Below the pieces are notes generated by a model, which saw only the letters and a program-made list of their open reading frames with translations, had not been told where the DNA came from and did no database searches. A stretch of 64,000 nucleotides of DNA. Origin: Mannheimia pernigra. GTDB taxonomy: Bacteria > Pseudomonadota > Gammaproteobacteria > Enterobacterales > Pasteurellaceae. Each line of letters begins with the position of its first letter. The stretch's first letter is position 1. Positions 45,559 to 55,576 of this stretch are shown in pieces. A program made the position numbers and the translations under genes. The stretch is from the NCBI RefSeq assembly GCF_013377995.1, contig NZ_CP055305.1, positions 1,116,001 to 1,180,000 of the forward strand. Reading direction: 5' to 3'.

Positions 45559-48500
45559 TTAGCCTCCAATTCTCTCAATGTTTAACAACATACACTTCGA
45601 TTCTGGCGTATTAGAACTAGGATCGCCCGAGCGTACTGTTAGGTTATTAGCAAAATAACCTTTTTTCGCTCCAGTAGTTGCTGCAAATCCCCAGTGAATC
45701 GGAATACCGATCGTATGAATTGGCTTGCCGTCAGACACTAATGAGCGAATACGTTTAGTCACTACTGCAACCGCTTTAATTTCGCCACGTTTAGACCAAA
45801 CACGGACTTTATCACCATTTTTAATGCCTTTTTCTTCAGCTAATTTCTCGCTGATTTCAACAAATTGCTCTGGTTGAGCAATCACGTTGAGAAGCACATT
45901 TTTCGTCCAATAGTGGAAATGTTCGGTTAAACGATAAGTGGTACCAACGTATGGGAATTCATCACTTGTACCTAAATCCTCTTTATCCGTTGGTAAAATA
46001 CGAGCAACAGGGCTGTAAATTACATTAGGATGTAATGGGTTAGTGCCGATTGGTGTTTCTAATGGCTCATAATGTTCTGGGAATGGGCCATCAATCATAC
46101 GCTCACGCACGAATAAACCAGATACTCCCTCTGGTTGCATAGTAAATGGCATTGTTGGAGAGTTTGGAGGTGCAGTACCGAAGTCAGCAACATCAATATA
46201 GTTCCAGTTTTTACCATTCCATTTCACTAATTGACGTTTTGGGTTCCACGGCTTACCGCTTAAATCTGCTGAAGCACGGTTATAAAGAATACGACGGTTT
46301 GCAGGCCATGAAAATGCCCAGCCTAAGGTGTTACCCAAACCAGATGGATCTGAATTATCACGATTAGCCATTTGGTTACCTCTTTGAGTCCATTGACCAG
46401 TATAGATCCAACACCCACCAGAGGTTGTACCATCATCACGCATTTGACCAAAGCTTGAAAGTAATTCGCCTTGTTTAACAAGAATATTGCCATTAGCATC
46501 TTTAACATCAGCTAAGGCATAACCGTTATTTTCTTTTGCAATTTCCTCTGCTTTCGGCTCTAACGGATTTGCGTAGTTCCAGGTCATCGCTTCGAGTGGT
46601 TCTAGCGGTGCTTTACCACCTTCTTTATGATAGAGGTGGATTAACTCCGCTCGAATTTCAGACAAGATATCAACATCTGGTTTTGCTTCGTGTGGAGCAT
46701 CAGCCGCTTTCCAGTGCCACTGTAGCCAACGACCTGAGTTTGCAATAGAACCATCTTCTTCTGCGAAGCAAGTTGTTGGTAAACGGAATACTTCAGTTTG
46801 GATTTCTGCAGAATTTACATTATTGAACTCGCCGTGGTTTTTCCAGAATTCAGACGTATCGGTAATAAGCGGGTCAAAAATGACTAAATATTTCAAATTA
46901 CTTAACGCTTTGATAATTTTCTGTGAGTTCGGGTAAGAGGCAACAGGGTTCATACCTTGACAGAAGTAACCATTGATTTTGCCTTCATACATTTGCTCAA
47001 TGAAACGGAAGTGGTCGATGCCCCCTTTTTGTAACTTCGGCAGATAGTGGAAACCAAACTCGTTTTCAGCGGTTGCGTTATCGCCATAGAATGATTTCAT
47101 CATACTGATGAAGAATTTCGGTGCATTTACCCAATAGTTGACCTGGTCTGCTCCCATTGCTTTCGGTGTAATACGTGTTAAGAATGCTTCTAATGAAACA
47201 TCGGTTTCGCTAGGCAGTGGTAAGTAAGCTGGAAGCCGTGCTGGGAATAAACCTAAATCAGTAATACCTTGCACGTTTGAGTGACCACGTAATGCGTTTA
47301 CGCCACCACCCGACACACCGATGTTACCGCACAATAGCTGGATCATCGCCATAGAACGGATATTTTGCGAACCAACGGTATGTTGTGTCCAACCTAACGC
47401 ATAAAGGAAAGTAGCTGCTTTATCTGGAGCAGAGGTTTTCGCAATTTCTTCACAGAAAATCAAGAAATCTTTTTGTGGTGTGCCTGTAATACGCTCAACC
47501 ATTTCTGGCGTATAGCGAGAAACGTGTTCACGTAGCATATTCAGTACGCAACGAGGATCTTGAAGGCTCATATCTCTTAACGGATTGCCTTCTTCATCCA
47601 TTTGGTAAGTCCAAGTAGATCTATCTTTATAGGTACGCGTAGCTTCATCATAGCCAGTAAATAGACCGTCTTCGAATTTGAAGCCTTCGTGTATTAAGAA
47701 AGTTGCATTGGTATAGTGTTTAACATATTCGTGTTGAATTTTATCGTTTTTTAACAAATAGTTTATCGCACCTAGTAGGAACGTAATATCCGTACCTGAA
47801 CGTAATGGCATATAGATATCAGCCACCGCAGCACTTCGGTTAAAGCGTGGATCTACCACCATTAACTTAGCACCATTTTGTTTTTTCGCTTCAATTGCCC
47901 AGCGGAAACCTACAGGGTGAGCTTCAGCGGCGTTACCGCCCATAACAATAACGAGATCAGAGTTTTTAATATCAACCCAGTGGTTGGTCATCGCACCGCG
48001 ACCAAATGATGGAGCAAGACTTGCTACCGTTGGTCCGTGTCAGATACTCGCTTGGTTATCGGTAAATACCATACCGAGAGAGCGAACCCATTTTTGGGTT
48101 AATAAACCAGTTTCGTTACTACAGGCAGAACCTGCTAAGAAGCCAGCGGTTAACCAGTGATTAACTGGTGTACCTTCTATATTTTTTTCAATAAAGTTAG
48201 CATCACGGTCGTCTTTAATGTGGCGAGAAATACGTTCAATAGCCTCATGCCAAGAAATTCGTTTCCATTCGCTTGAGCCAGGCTCTCGCACCTCAGGATA
48301 ATGTACACGGCGGTCACTATTTACATAGTCTAACGCGCCTGCTCCTTTAGGACATAATGCACCACGGCTAACAGGATGGTCAGGATCGCCTTCAATATGG
48401 AAAAGTTTCCCTTTACTATTCATTGCTTGTCCGCCTAAAGAATACATTAGCATTCCGCAGCCTACAGCACAGTAAGTACAGGTTTGGCGAGTTTCTTTCG

Positions 48501-48627
48501 CTCTTAAGAGCTTATATTCGCGAGGGGCTGCTAATGCTGCTGTTGGTGCAAAACCTAACATTGCAGCAGAAGTGCTTGCCATTCCACCTGCACAGACCTT
48601 AAAGAACTTACGTCTTGAGATCTGCAT
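45559..48627 (-). CDS. fdxG: Formate dehydrogenase major subunit, selenoprotein
   Basis: 1,022 codons including one in-frame TGA (48040-48042) read as selenocysteine. Tat signal SRRKFFK then a hydrophobic stretch ending near ALAAP; the 4Fe-4S motif CTYCAVGCGML...CPKGA; molybdopterin-guanine dinucleotide domains after. The TGA lies in NQASI-U-HGPTVASL, the normal Sec position of FdnG/FdoG. The ATG at 48627 follows GGAG at five bases. The enzyme oxidises formate in the periplasm. Confidence 0.96.
48005..48042 (-). promoter_or_regulatory. Selenocysteine insertion element (SECIS) of fdxG
   Basis: After the TGA the minus strand reads CACGGACCAACGGTAGCAAG then TCTTGCTCC; AGCAA and TTGCT pair around GTC. 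This matches the bacterial fdhF/fdnG SECIS, whose apical GGTCTGC-type loop binds SelB. Confidence 0.8.
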
Positions 48628-48776
48628 AATCACTCCAAATCATATAAATGGTAAATAAAAGTAAATGTGATCAAAAAATTGATTTAATAAATCTCTCGAA
48701 GAGGTGTATTATTTTCCTGCTAATGAAGGAAAATGAACATACTCTTTTTGGGTAAAAAATAGGCTAAACACCAAAG

Positions 48777-48798
48777 AAATTTGTTTTAAACCAAATTT
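48777..48798. promoter_or_regulatory. Palindrome in the fdxG-fdhD divergent gap
   Basis: AAATTTG and CAAATTT flank TTTTAAAC, a perfect 7-bp dyad about 70 bases before fdhD and 150 before fdxG. The inner TTG/CAA pair vaguely recalls an FNR-type site, but the match to TTGAT-N4-ATCAA is incomplete. The remainder of 48,628-48,864 has no gene. Confidence 0.35.
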
Positions 48799-48864
48799 AA
48801 GCCGCATAATGATACAACTTTTTAACAAAATAAACTACTTTTAAGCATACAAGAGATAAATATT

Positions 48865-49677
48865 GTGAATAAGATCACAAAAATAGAGGTTAAAAAATTA
48901 TTATTCTTAACAACTGGGCTGGAAAAGCAATATTGTGAGGATAATTTGATTTCAGAAGTACCCGTTGCGCTAGTTTATAATGGGATTTCGCATACAGTTA
49001 TGATGGCAACGCCTTCAGATTTAGACGACTTTGCGTTAGGTTTTTCTTTGGCAGAGGGAATTTTGAATGCCCCACAAGAGCTATATGGGCTAGATATTAT
49101 TGAGCAAGAACAGGGAATAGAAATTCAGCTCGAAATTTCTACGCGTCAATTCGTAGAATTAAAAGAGAAACGCCGTTCAATGGCTGGGCGAACAGGCTGC
49201 GGAATTTGTGGTGTTGAGCAATTAGAGCAAGTCCATCAAAGTTGCAAAATTGTTAAAAAAAATAACCGCTTGCAGGGCGTTAATCCGCTAATTTTAGCAT
49301 ATTGTTTAGCACAACTAGAAAATGCTCAATCTTTATCAAAGGAGACGGGAGCAAGCCACGCGGCCGCCTTTTTCAGTATTGATGGAACATTGTTGGCTAT
49401 TCGTGAAGATGTTGGGCGGCACGTTGCCTTAGATAAGTTGATTGGCTGGTATGCTAAAGCAGGTTTCCCTAATGGTTTTGTCTTTGTGACCAGTCGAGCG
49501 AGTTTTGAAATGGTGCAAAAATGTTTGGCAGTGGGGATTGAAATGTTATGTGCGATTTCTGCTACTACAGAAATGGCGACTAAAATGGCTCGTGATAATC
49601 AATTCACTTTATTAGCTTTTGCTCGCAAGGGGAAAGCCACAATTTATTCAGGCGCGGAGAGATTGTTTCTTAAATAG
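48865..49677 (+). CDS. fdhD: Formate dehydrogenase sulfurtransferase FdhD
   Basis: 270 residues. It transfers sulfur from IscS to the molybdenum cofactor of formate dehydrogenase; the catalytic pair is CGICG in AGRTGCGICGVEQLE. Other family marks are MMATPSDLDDFALGFSLAEG, HAAAFFSIDG and REDVGRHVALDKLIG. GTG start. Divergent from the operon whose product it activates; the two may share regulatory sites. Confidence 0.95.
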   Translation: MNKITKIEVKKLLFLTTGLEKQYCEDNLISEVPVALVYNGISHTVMMATPSDLDDFALGFSLAEGILNAPQELYGLDIIEQEQGIEIQLEISTRQFVELKEKRRSMAGRTGCGICGVEQLEQVHQSCKIVKKNNRLQGVNPLILAYCLAQLENAQSLSKETGASHAAAFFSIDGTLLAIREDVGRHVALDKLIGWYAKAGFPNGFVFVTSRASFEMVQKCLAVGIEMLCAISATTEMATKMARDNQFTLLAFARKGKATIYSGAERLFLK

Positions 49678-49679
49678 TT

Positions 49680-50609
49680 ATGGACATAGCAATTTTATTG
49701 GCAGACAAAATTTTACAGCTTACCTTAATGGTATTGCTAGGCTATGCGATTGTAAAAACGAAACTGTTAACCTCAGAGCAAAGTTATCCTATTTCAATTA
49801 TTGGGTTATATATTATTAGCCCAGCAATGCTGATAACTGCATTTCAAGTTGATTACACCTCTGAAACGCTTAACGGATTATACCTTGCGTTTTTTCTCTC
49901 AATTATCTTCAGTGCTTTGTTGATTTTCTTAGGCTGGCTACTCAAGAAAACGGCAAAATTAGATAATATTGAACAAGCTACGTCTATTTATTCCAATTCT
50001 GGCAACTTGATTATTCCGATAGTCACTTCTCTTTTAGGAAATGAATGGGTTATTTATTCTACAGCATTTATTGTGGTGCAGACCGTACTTTTTTGGTCGC
50101 ATTTGCGGACATTAATATGTGGAAAGGGAACGGTGCCGTTGCGAAAAGTCATCTTCAACATCAATATTATTGCTATTGTTGTTGGGTTAATGTTATTTCT
50201 ATTACATATCAAATTACCAACAACGATTGCCAGTACCTTATCCAGTTTAGGTTATATGATAGGGCCTTTATCTATGCTTGTAGCAGGAATGCTCATTGCG
50301 GCGGTTCCATTTAAAGAAATTATTACCGATAAGCGGATTTATCTAGTCACTTTCCTGCGTTTACTTTTTATTCCTTTGATTTTATTGCTTGTGATTAAAT
50401 GGTGTGGCTTTGAAAATTGGGTTATCAATGGTGACATTATTGTGATGATTACTTTCCTCGCTACAATTAGCCCCTCAGCGGCAACAGTAACCCAAATGGC
50501 GGTTGTTTACGGGCAAGATGCCAAAAAAGCGAGTGCGATTTATGGCGTAACGACATTATTGTGTGTATTTACAATGCCATTTATTATCTGGCTTTATCTA
50601 ATTATTTAA
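49680..50609 (+). CDS. AEC-family (auxin efflux carrier-like) transporter
   Basis: 309 residues, about ten membrane helices arranged as two five-helix halves. The half-motif YSNSGNLIIPIVTSLLGNEW after helix 4 is the conserved Asn-Gly/Pro region of the family. Bacterial members carry organic acids such as malate or malonate; the substrate is not evident. It begins two bases after the fdhD stop, so it is co-transcribed. Confidence 0.85.
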   Translation: MDIAILLADKILQLTLMVLLGYAIVKTKLLTSEQSYPISIIGLYIISPAMLITAFQVDYTSETLNGLYLAFFLSIIFSALLIFLGWLLKKTAKLDNIEQATSIYSNSGNLIIPIVTSLLGNEWVIYSTAFIVVQTVLFWSHLRTLICGKGTVPLRKVIFNINIIAIVVGLMLFLLHIKLPTTIASTLSSLGYMIGPLSMLVAGMLIAAVPFKEIITDKRIYLVTFLRLLFIPLILLLVIKWCGFENWVINGDIIVMITFLATISPSAATVTQMAVVYGQDAKKASAIYGVTTLLCVFTMPFIIWLYLII

Positions 50610-50620
50610 GTGTTAAGTGG

Positions 50621-50666
50621 CAAGCGGTGAGATTTTTGCAAAATTTTGTAAAAATCTCACCGCTTG
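50621..50666. terminator. Long uptake-signal hairpin between the transporter gene and ppiB
   Basis: CAAGCGGTGAGATTTTT (50621-50637) and its exact complement (50650-50666) form a 17-bp stem with a 12-base loop. It serves the converging genes on both strands. Confidence 0.85.
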
Positions 50667-50676
50667 TGTTACTACA

Positions 50677-51186
50677 TTAAGCGACAGTGACTGATTCAAT
50701 CACCACATCTTCAACGGGAACATCTTGGTGGAAACCTTTGTTACCTGTTTTTACGCCCTTGATTTTATCAACCACGTCCATTCCTTCAACCACTTCGCCA
50801 AAGACTGCATAACCCCATTCTTGTACTACACTCTTGCCGAACATCTCTTTTGAGCGATAATCTAAGAAAGTGTTATCTGCCACATTGATGAAAAATTGTG
50901 AGGAAGCCGAGTGCGGATCAGACGTGCGAGCCATTGCCAACGTGCCACGTTTATTGCTTAAACCGTTGTTCGCCTCATTTTGGATTGGTGCTTTGGTTGG
51001 TTTTTCGGTCATTCCAACCGTCATACCGCCGCCTTGAATCATAAAACCGTCAATCACACGGTGGAAAATTGTGCCGTTGTAGAAGCCTTCTTTGCAGTAA
51101 TCTTCAAAGTTTTTTGCCGTGATGGGCGCTTTTTCAACGTTCAATTCGATTTTGATGTCACCCAAATTGGTGTGTAATGTAATCAT
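50677..51186 (-). CDS. ppiB: Peptidyl-prolyl cis-trans isomerase B (cyclophilin)
   Basis: 169 residues, cytoplasmic cyclophilin without signal peptide. The active site segment is FHRVIDGFMIQGGG (Arg and Phe), and SQFFINVADNTFLD follows. It speeds proline isomerisation in folding proteins. Divergent from cysS, the same pairing as in many gamma-proteobacteria. Confidence 0.95.
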   Translation of the reverse strand: MITLHTNLGDIKIELNVEKAPITAKNFEDYCKEGFYNGTIFHRVIDGFMIQGGGMTVGMTEKPTKAPIQNEANNGLSNKRGTLAMARTSDPHSASSQFFINVADNTFLDYRSKEMFGKSVVQEWGYAVFGEVVEGMDVVDKIKGVKTGNKGFHQDVPVEDVVIESVTVA

Positions 51187-51341
51187 TCGATGTTCCTTAT
51201 AAATAAAAATGGAATGAAAAATAAATTTCGCTCGCTATTATTAAAAAGTTTAAACGAAATTGCAAAAAAATCTCAAAATCAGACCGCTTATTCGCTATAC
51301 TTAGCCCTATTTTTACCGAATCTTTTAATCAGAGGACACTT

Positions 51342-52721
51342 ATGCTCAAAATTTATAACACCCTAAAACGTGAAAAAGAAGAATTTAAGCCGATCAACCC
51401 GAATCAAGTGGGAATGTACGTTTGTGGTGTGACGGTTTATGATCTTTGTCATTTTGGGCACGGTCGTACTTTTGTGTCGTTTGATGTGATTGCACGCTAT
51501 TTACGTTATTTGGGCTACAATTTGCGTTATATCCGCAACATTACGGATGTGGACGATAAAATCATCAAGCGTGCGTTAGAAAATAATGAAACTTGCGATG
51601 AATTGGTGGAGCGAATGATTGCTGAAATGCATAAGGATTTTGATGCGTTGAACATTCTCCGCCCAGATGTGGAACCTCGTGCAACAAAGCATATTCCTGA
51701 AATTATCGCAATGGTGGAAAAACTCATCAAAAACGGACACGCTTATGTGGCAACCGATGGCGATGTGATGTTTGATGTGGAATCTTTCCAAAAATATGGT
51801 GCGTTATCTCGCCAAAACTTAGCACAGCTACAAGCAGGGGCAAGGGTAGAAATCAAATCGGTGAAGAAAAATCCGATGGATTTCGTGCTTTGGAAAATGT
51901 CGAAACAGAACGAACCAAGCTGGGAAAGCCCGTGGGGCAATGGTCGCCCAGGCTGGCACATTGAATGTTCGGCAATGAATAGCAAAGAGCTAGGCGAACA
52001 TTTCGATATTCACGGCGGCGGTTCAGACTTAATGTTCCCACATCACGAAAATGAAATTGCCCAATCTTGCTGTGCCCACGGTGGTGATTATGTAAACTAT
52101 TGGCTACACACCGGAATGCTCACGATTGATAAAGAGAAAATGTCGAAATCGCTCGGCAACTTCTTCAGCATTCGCCATATGTTAGGTTTGTACGATGCGG
52201 AGTCGCTGCGTTATTTCTTCCTTACCGCACATTATCGCTCGCTACTTGATTACAGCATTGATAACTTAGATTTGGCTCGCTCCGCTCTTGAACGTTTATA
52301 CACCGCTTTGCGTGGTTGTGATGTATCGGGGGAAGCGATTGGCGGCGAGCAATATGTGGACGCGTTCAAAACCGCAATGGATGATGATTTCAACACCCCA
52401 GGTGCATTAGCGGTATTATTTGAAATCGCCCGTGAGCTCAACAAAATCAAAACCGAAGATATGGTAAAGGCGAACGGTTTAGCCGTTCGTTTAAAAGAGT
52501 TGGCAGGCGTGTTAGGCTTGCTTGAGCAAGACCCAGAGGCTTTCTTAAAAGGCGATGCGAACGATGACGAAACCGCCGAAATTGAAGCCTTAATTCACCA
52601 ACGTAATGAAGCCAAAGCCGCTAAAAACTGGGCGGTGGCAGATGAAGTACGTGATAAACTCAAAGCAATGAATATTGTGCTGGAAGACACCTCGAATGGC
52701 ACGATTTGGCGGAAGGCTTAA
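51342..52721 (+). CDS. cysS: Cysteinyl-tRNA synthetase
   Basis: 459 residues, class I synthetase. The HIGH-type motif is CHFGHGRTF, the zinc ligands are CGVTVYD, WHIECSAM and PHHENEIAQS, and the KMSKS motif is KEKMSKSLGNF. It charges tRNA-Cys. A ribosome site CAGAGGACA precedes the ATG. An uptake-signal pair lies after the stop. Confidence 0.97.
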   Translation: MLKIYNTLKREKEEFKPINPNQVGMYVCGVTVYDLCHFGHGRTFVSFDVIARYLRYLGYNLRYIRNITDVDDKIIKRALENNETCDELVERMIAEMHKDFDALNILRPDVEPRATKHIPEIIAMVEKLIKNGHAYVATDGDVMFDVESFQKYGALSRQNLAQLQAGARVEIKSVKKNPMDFVLWKMSKQNEPSWESPWGNGRPGWHIECSAMNSKELGEHFDIHGGGSDLMFPHHENEIAQSCCAHGGDYVNYWLHTGMLTIDKEKMSKSLGNFFSIRHMLGLYDAESLRYFFLTAHYRSLLDYSIDNLDLARSALERLYTALRGCDVSGEAIGGEQYVDAFKTAMDDDFNTPGALAVLFEIARELNKIKTEDMVKANGLAVRLKELAGVLGLLEQDPEAFLKGDANDDETAEIEALIHQRNEAKAAKNWAVADEVRDKLKAMNIVLEDTSNGTIWRKA

Positions 52722-52733
52722 TTTTAAAGTGTT

Positions 52734-52780
52734 ACAAGCGGCTGTTTTTTGCAAAAAAATGGCAAATTTCGACCGCTTGT
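52734..52780 (+). terminator. Uptake-signal pair after cysS
   Basis: ACAAGCGGC (one base off the core) at 52734-52742 and ACCGCTTGT at 52772-52780, with inner TTTGCAAA/TTTGGCAAAT dyads. Confidence 0.55.
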
Positions 52781-52884
52781 TTGTTTAGATGAAAACCAAT
52801 CATACAGAATCGTAATTTATTTCAAGTGCAAGCGCTTATTTTATGCGTTATGCTTATTCGGAATAAAAAAATTAGGTTTGTTAA

Positions 52885-52912
52885 TTGACATAGCATTCTA
52901 GACGTCTAAAAT
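52885..52912 (+). promoter_or_regulatory. metNIQ promoter overlapped by MetJ boxes
   Basis: TTGACA (52885-52890), 16-bp spacer, TAAAAT (52907-52912). A perfect met box AGACGTCT occupies 52900-52907 and a weaker one (AGCATTCT, 5 of 8) the preceding eight bases, the tandem layout MetJ needs. Repression by MetJ with SAM is expected. Confidence 0.8.
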
Positions 52913-52951
52913 AGGTCGAAATAGAACGATTAATCAAAATTGGATATAAAA

Positions 52952-53986
52952 ATGATTCAGCTGAAAAATATCAGCAAGCAATTTGAGGTGAAAGGTAAAA
53001 AAATTACTGCTCTTGATAATGTGAACCTTGATGTTCCCAAAGGCACAATTTACGGTGTAATTGGGGCATCAGGTGCGGGGAAGAGCACCTTAATTCGTTG
53101 CGTAAATTTATTAGAACGTCCAACAATCGGGCAAGTGATTGTAGATGGGCAAGATTTAACCGCAATGTCGGATAAAGAGCTGATTTCCGCTCGTCGCAAC
53201 ATTGCGATGATTTTCCAGCATTTTAATTTGCTCTCTTCACAAACCGTGTTTGAAAATGTGGCGTTATCGTTACGTTTAAGCAATACGCCAAAAGAGCAAG
53301 TGGAAAGGAAAGTCAATGAATTATTAGAGTTGGTTGGGTTAATGGATCGTAAAGACGTTTATCCCGCTAATCTTTCAGGTGGTCAGAAGCAGCGTGTGGC
53401 GATTGCTCGTGCTTTGGCAAGCGATCCGCAGGTGTTATTGTGTGATGAGGCAACCAGTGCGTTAGACCCTGCTACCACCCAATCTATTTTGCAATTACTA
53501 CGAGATATTAATAAACGCCTTGGCTTGACGATTTTATTAATCACGCACGAAATGGAAGTGGTAAAACGTATTTGCGACCGTGTGGCGGTAATTGATAAGG
53601 GGCAGTTAATTGAATCAGGTTCGGTGAGTGAGATTTTCTCGAATCCGAGAACGGCGTTGGCTCAAAAATTTATTCAATCAACGTTTCATTTTGATTTGCC
53701 ACAAGAATATAGAGAGCAGCTTTTAAGTTCACCAACAGAGCATAGTCAGCCGATTATTAAATTTGAATTTACAGGGCGTTCAGTTGATGCTCCGCTGCTT
53801 TCGATAGCATCGAAAAAATTTGGTATTGATTTCAGTATTTTGATGTCGCAAATTGATTATGCAGGTGGCGTAAAATTTGGTTTTGTGATTGCAGAAGTCA
53901 GCGGTAACTCAGATTCTATTGCGGAAGCGAAGTTTTATTTAATGGATAATAATGTAAAAGTTGAGGTGTTAGGCTATGTGGGATAA
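52952..53986 (+). CDS. metN: Methionine ABC transporter ATPase MetN
   Basis: 344 residues. Walker A GASGAGKST, signature NLSGGQKQRVAIARAL, Walker B VLLCDEATSALD, switch ITHEMEVV. The last 100 residues are the NIL/ACT-like domain that senses methionine in the cell. The ATG at 52952 gives the usual length; an upstream TTG adds four residues. metI overlaps its end by 11 bases. Confidence 0.96.
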   Translation: MIQLKNISKQFEVKGKKITALDNVNLDVPKGTIYGVIGASGAGKSTLIRCVNLLERPTIGQVIVDGQDLTAMSDKELISARRNIAMIFQHFNLLSSQTVFENVALSLRLSNTPKEQVERKVNELLELVGLMDRKDVYPANLSGGQKQRVAIARALASDPQVLLCDEATSALDPATTQSILQLLRDINKRLGLTILLITHEMEVVKRICDRVAVIDKGQLIESGSVSEIFSNPRTALAQKFIQSTFHFDLPQEYREQLLSSPTEHSQPIIKFEFTGRSVDAPLLSIASKKFGIDFSILMSQIDYAGGVKFGFVIAEVSGNSDSIAEAKFYLMDNNVKVEVLGYVG

Positions 53987-54653
53987 TTTTATGGCTGAAT
54001 TAACGCCTCAAATGTGGAGCTTAGTTTGGGCTTCTACCTTTGAAACCATTTATATGGGCTTTGTAGCAACGGCATTGTCAGTAATTATTGGTTTGCCAAT
54101 TGGTTTTTTAGCCTTTTTAACAGGTAGGGGTGAGATTTTAGAAAACCCAAGATTGCATCAAATTTTAGATGTGGTGATTAATATTGGGCGTTCTATTCCG
54201 TTTATTATTTTGTTGATTATTTTACTGCCATTTACTCGTTTAATTGTAGGAACAACACTTGGCACAACGGCAGCGATTGTTCCGTTAAGTGCGTCTGCAA
54301 TTCCGTTTTTTGCAAGACTAACGTCTAATGCGTTATTAGAAATTCCGTCAGGTTTAACAGAGGCTGCAAAATCAATGGGGGCAACGAATTGGCAAGTAGT
54401 CACTAAATTTTATTTACCTGAATCCTTACCGATTTTAATCAATGGCATTACATTAACTTTGGTGGCATTAATTGGTTATTCGGCAATGGCGGGGGCTGTT
54501 GGTGGTGGTGGCTTAGGTAACTTAGCAATTAGTTATGGCGAACACCGTAATATGGTCTATGTGAAATGGATTGCCACGATTATTATTGTAGCAATTGTAA
54601 TGATAAGCCAGAAATTAGGTGACCATTTAGCGAAACGTTACGATCATCGTTAA
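53976..54653 (+). CDS. metI: Methionine ABC transporter permease MetI
   Basis: 225 residues, five membrane helices. The coupling loop is EAAKSMGATNWQVVTKFYLP. It forms the MetI dimer of the D/L-methionine importer and overlaps metN. The start MWDNFMAEL is close to the family consensus. Confidence 0.95.
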   Translation: MWDNFMAELTPQMWSLVWASTFETIYMGFVATALSVIIGLPIGFLAFLTGRGEILENPRLHQILDVVINIGRSIPFIILLIILLPFTRLIVGTTLGTTAAIVPLSASAIPFFARLTSNALLEIPSGLTEAAKSMGATNWQVVTKFYLPESLPILINGITLTLVALIGYSAMAGAVGGGGLGNLAISYGEHRNMVYVKWIATIIIVAIVMISQKLGDHLAKRYDHR

Positions 54654-54676
54654 TTTATTATAAAAGAGGATTTTTT

Positions 54677-55498
54677 ATGAAGTTGAAAAACATATTAGGT
54701 ATCGCTTTAGTTTCAGCACTGGCACTAACTGCCTGCAAAGAAGAGAAAAAAACAGAGTCAGTTGCAGCAGAGCCTGCAAAAATTAAAGTGGGCGTAATGT
54801 CTGGTCCTGAGCATACTGTTGCAGAGCGTGCTGCACAAATCGCAAAAGAAAAATACGGTTTAGAAGTAGAGTTTGTATTATTTAACGACTACGCATTACC
54901 AAACACCGCAGTAAGCAAAGGTGATTTAGATGCAAACGCAATGCAGCATAAACCCTATTTAGATAAAGACAGCCAATCAAAAGGTCTAAACAACTTAGTG
55001 ATTGTAGGCAACACTTTTGTTTATCCATTAGCGGGTTACTCTAAAAAAATCAAAAATGTGTCTGAATTAGCAAATGATGCTGTGATTGCCGTACCAAACG
55101 ATCCATCAAACTTAGCTCGTGCGTTAATTTTATTAGAAAAACAAGGATTAATTAAATTAAAAGATAACACTAACTTGTTCTCAACCTCGTTAGACATTAT
55201 CGAAAATCCGAAAAACCTAAAAATTAAAGAAGTAGATACTTCTATTGCGGCTAAAGCGTTAGATGACGTAGATTTAGCTGTAGTAAACAATACTTACGCT
55301 GGTCAAGTTGGCTTAAATACGCAAGATCACGGTGTGTTTGTAGAAGATAAAGAATCTCCATATGTGAATATCATTGTGGCTCGTGAAGATAATAAAGATT
55401 CAACAAATGTACAAAATTTTATTAAATCTTATCAAACTGAAGAAGTGTACCAAGAAGCTCAAAAACATTTCAAAGATGGTGTAGTAAAAGGTTGGTAA
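54677..55498 (+). CDS. metQ: Methionine-binding lipoprotein MetQ, copy 1 (PlpA/B/C type)
   Basis: 273 residues, lipobox LALTAC then a KEEKK linker, NlpA/MetQ fold. Substrate-side segments NDYALPNTAV, DANAMQHKPYLD and VVNNTYAGQVG are typical. Lipid-anchored in the inner membrane, it delivers methionine to MetNI. The homologous Mannheimia haemolytica PlpA, B and C lipoproteins are encoded in tandem. A terminator separates it from copy 2. Confidence 0.93.
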   Translation: MKLKNILGIALVSALALTACKEEKKTESVAAEPAKIKVGVMSGPEHTVAERAAQIAKEKYGLEVEFVLFNDYALPNTAVSKGDLDANAMQHKPYLDKDSQSKGLNNLVIVGNTFVYPLAGYSKKIKNVSELANDAVIAVPNDPSNLARALILLEKQGLIKLKDNTNLFSTSLDIIENPKNLKIKEVDTSIAAKALDDVDLAVVNNTYAGQVGLNTQDHGVFVEDKESPYVNIIVAREDNKDSTNVQNFIKSYQTEEVYQEAQKHFKDGVVKGW

Positions 55499-55514
55499 TC
55501 TAATTTTTATTAGT

Positions 55515-55545
55515 AGCGATTAGTCTAAGCTAATCGCTTTTTATA
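55515..55545 (+). terminator. Terminator between the two metQ genes
   Basis: AGCGATTAG (55515-55523) and CTAATCGCT (55530-55538) form a 9-bp stem with a 6-base loop, followed by TTTTTAT. Confidence 0.85.
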
Positions 55546-55576
55546 TCTTTAAACCCTTACATAAGAAGGAAGCAGA

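Noticed and set aside
45559..48633. Formate dehydrogenase alpha as two separate genes
   Set aside because: The break is a TGA in the known selenocysteine context with a SECIS, so it is one gene.
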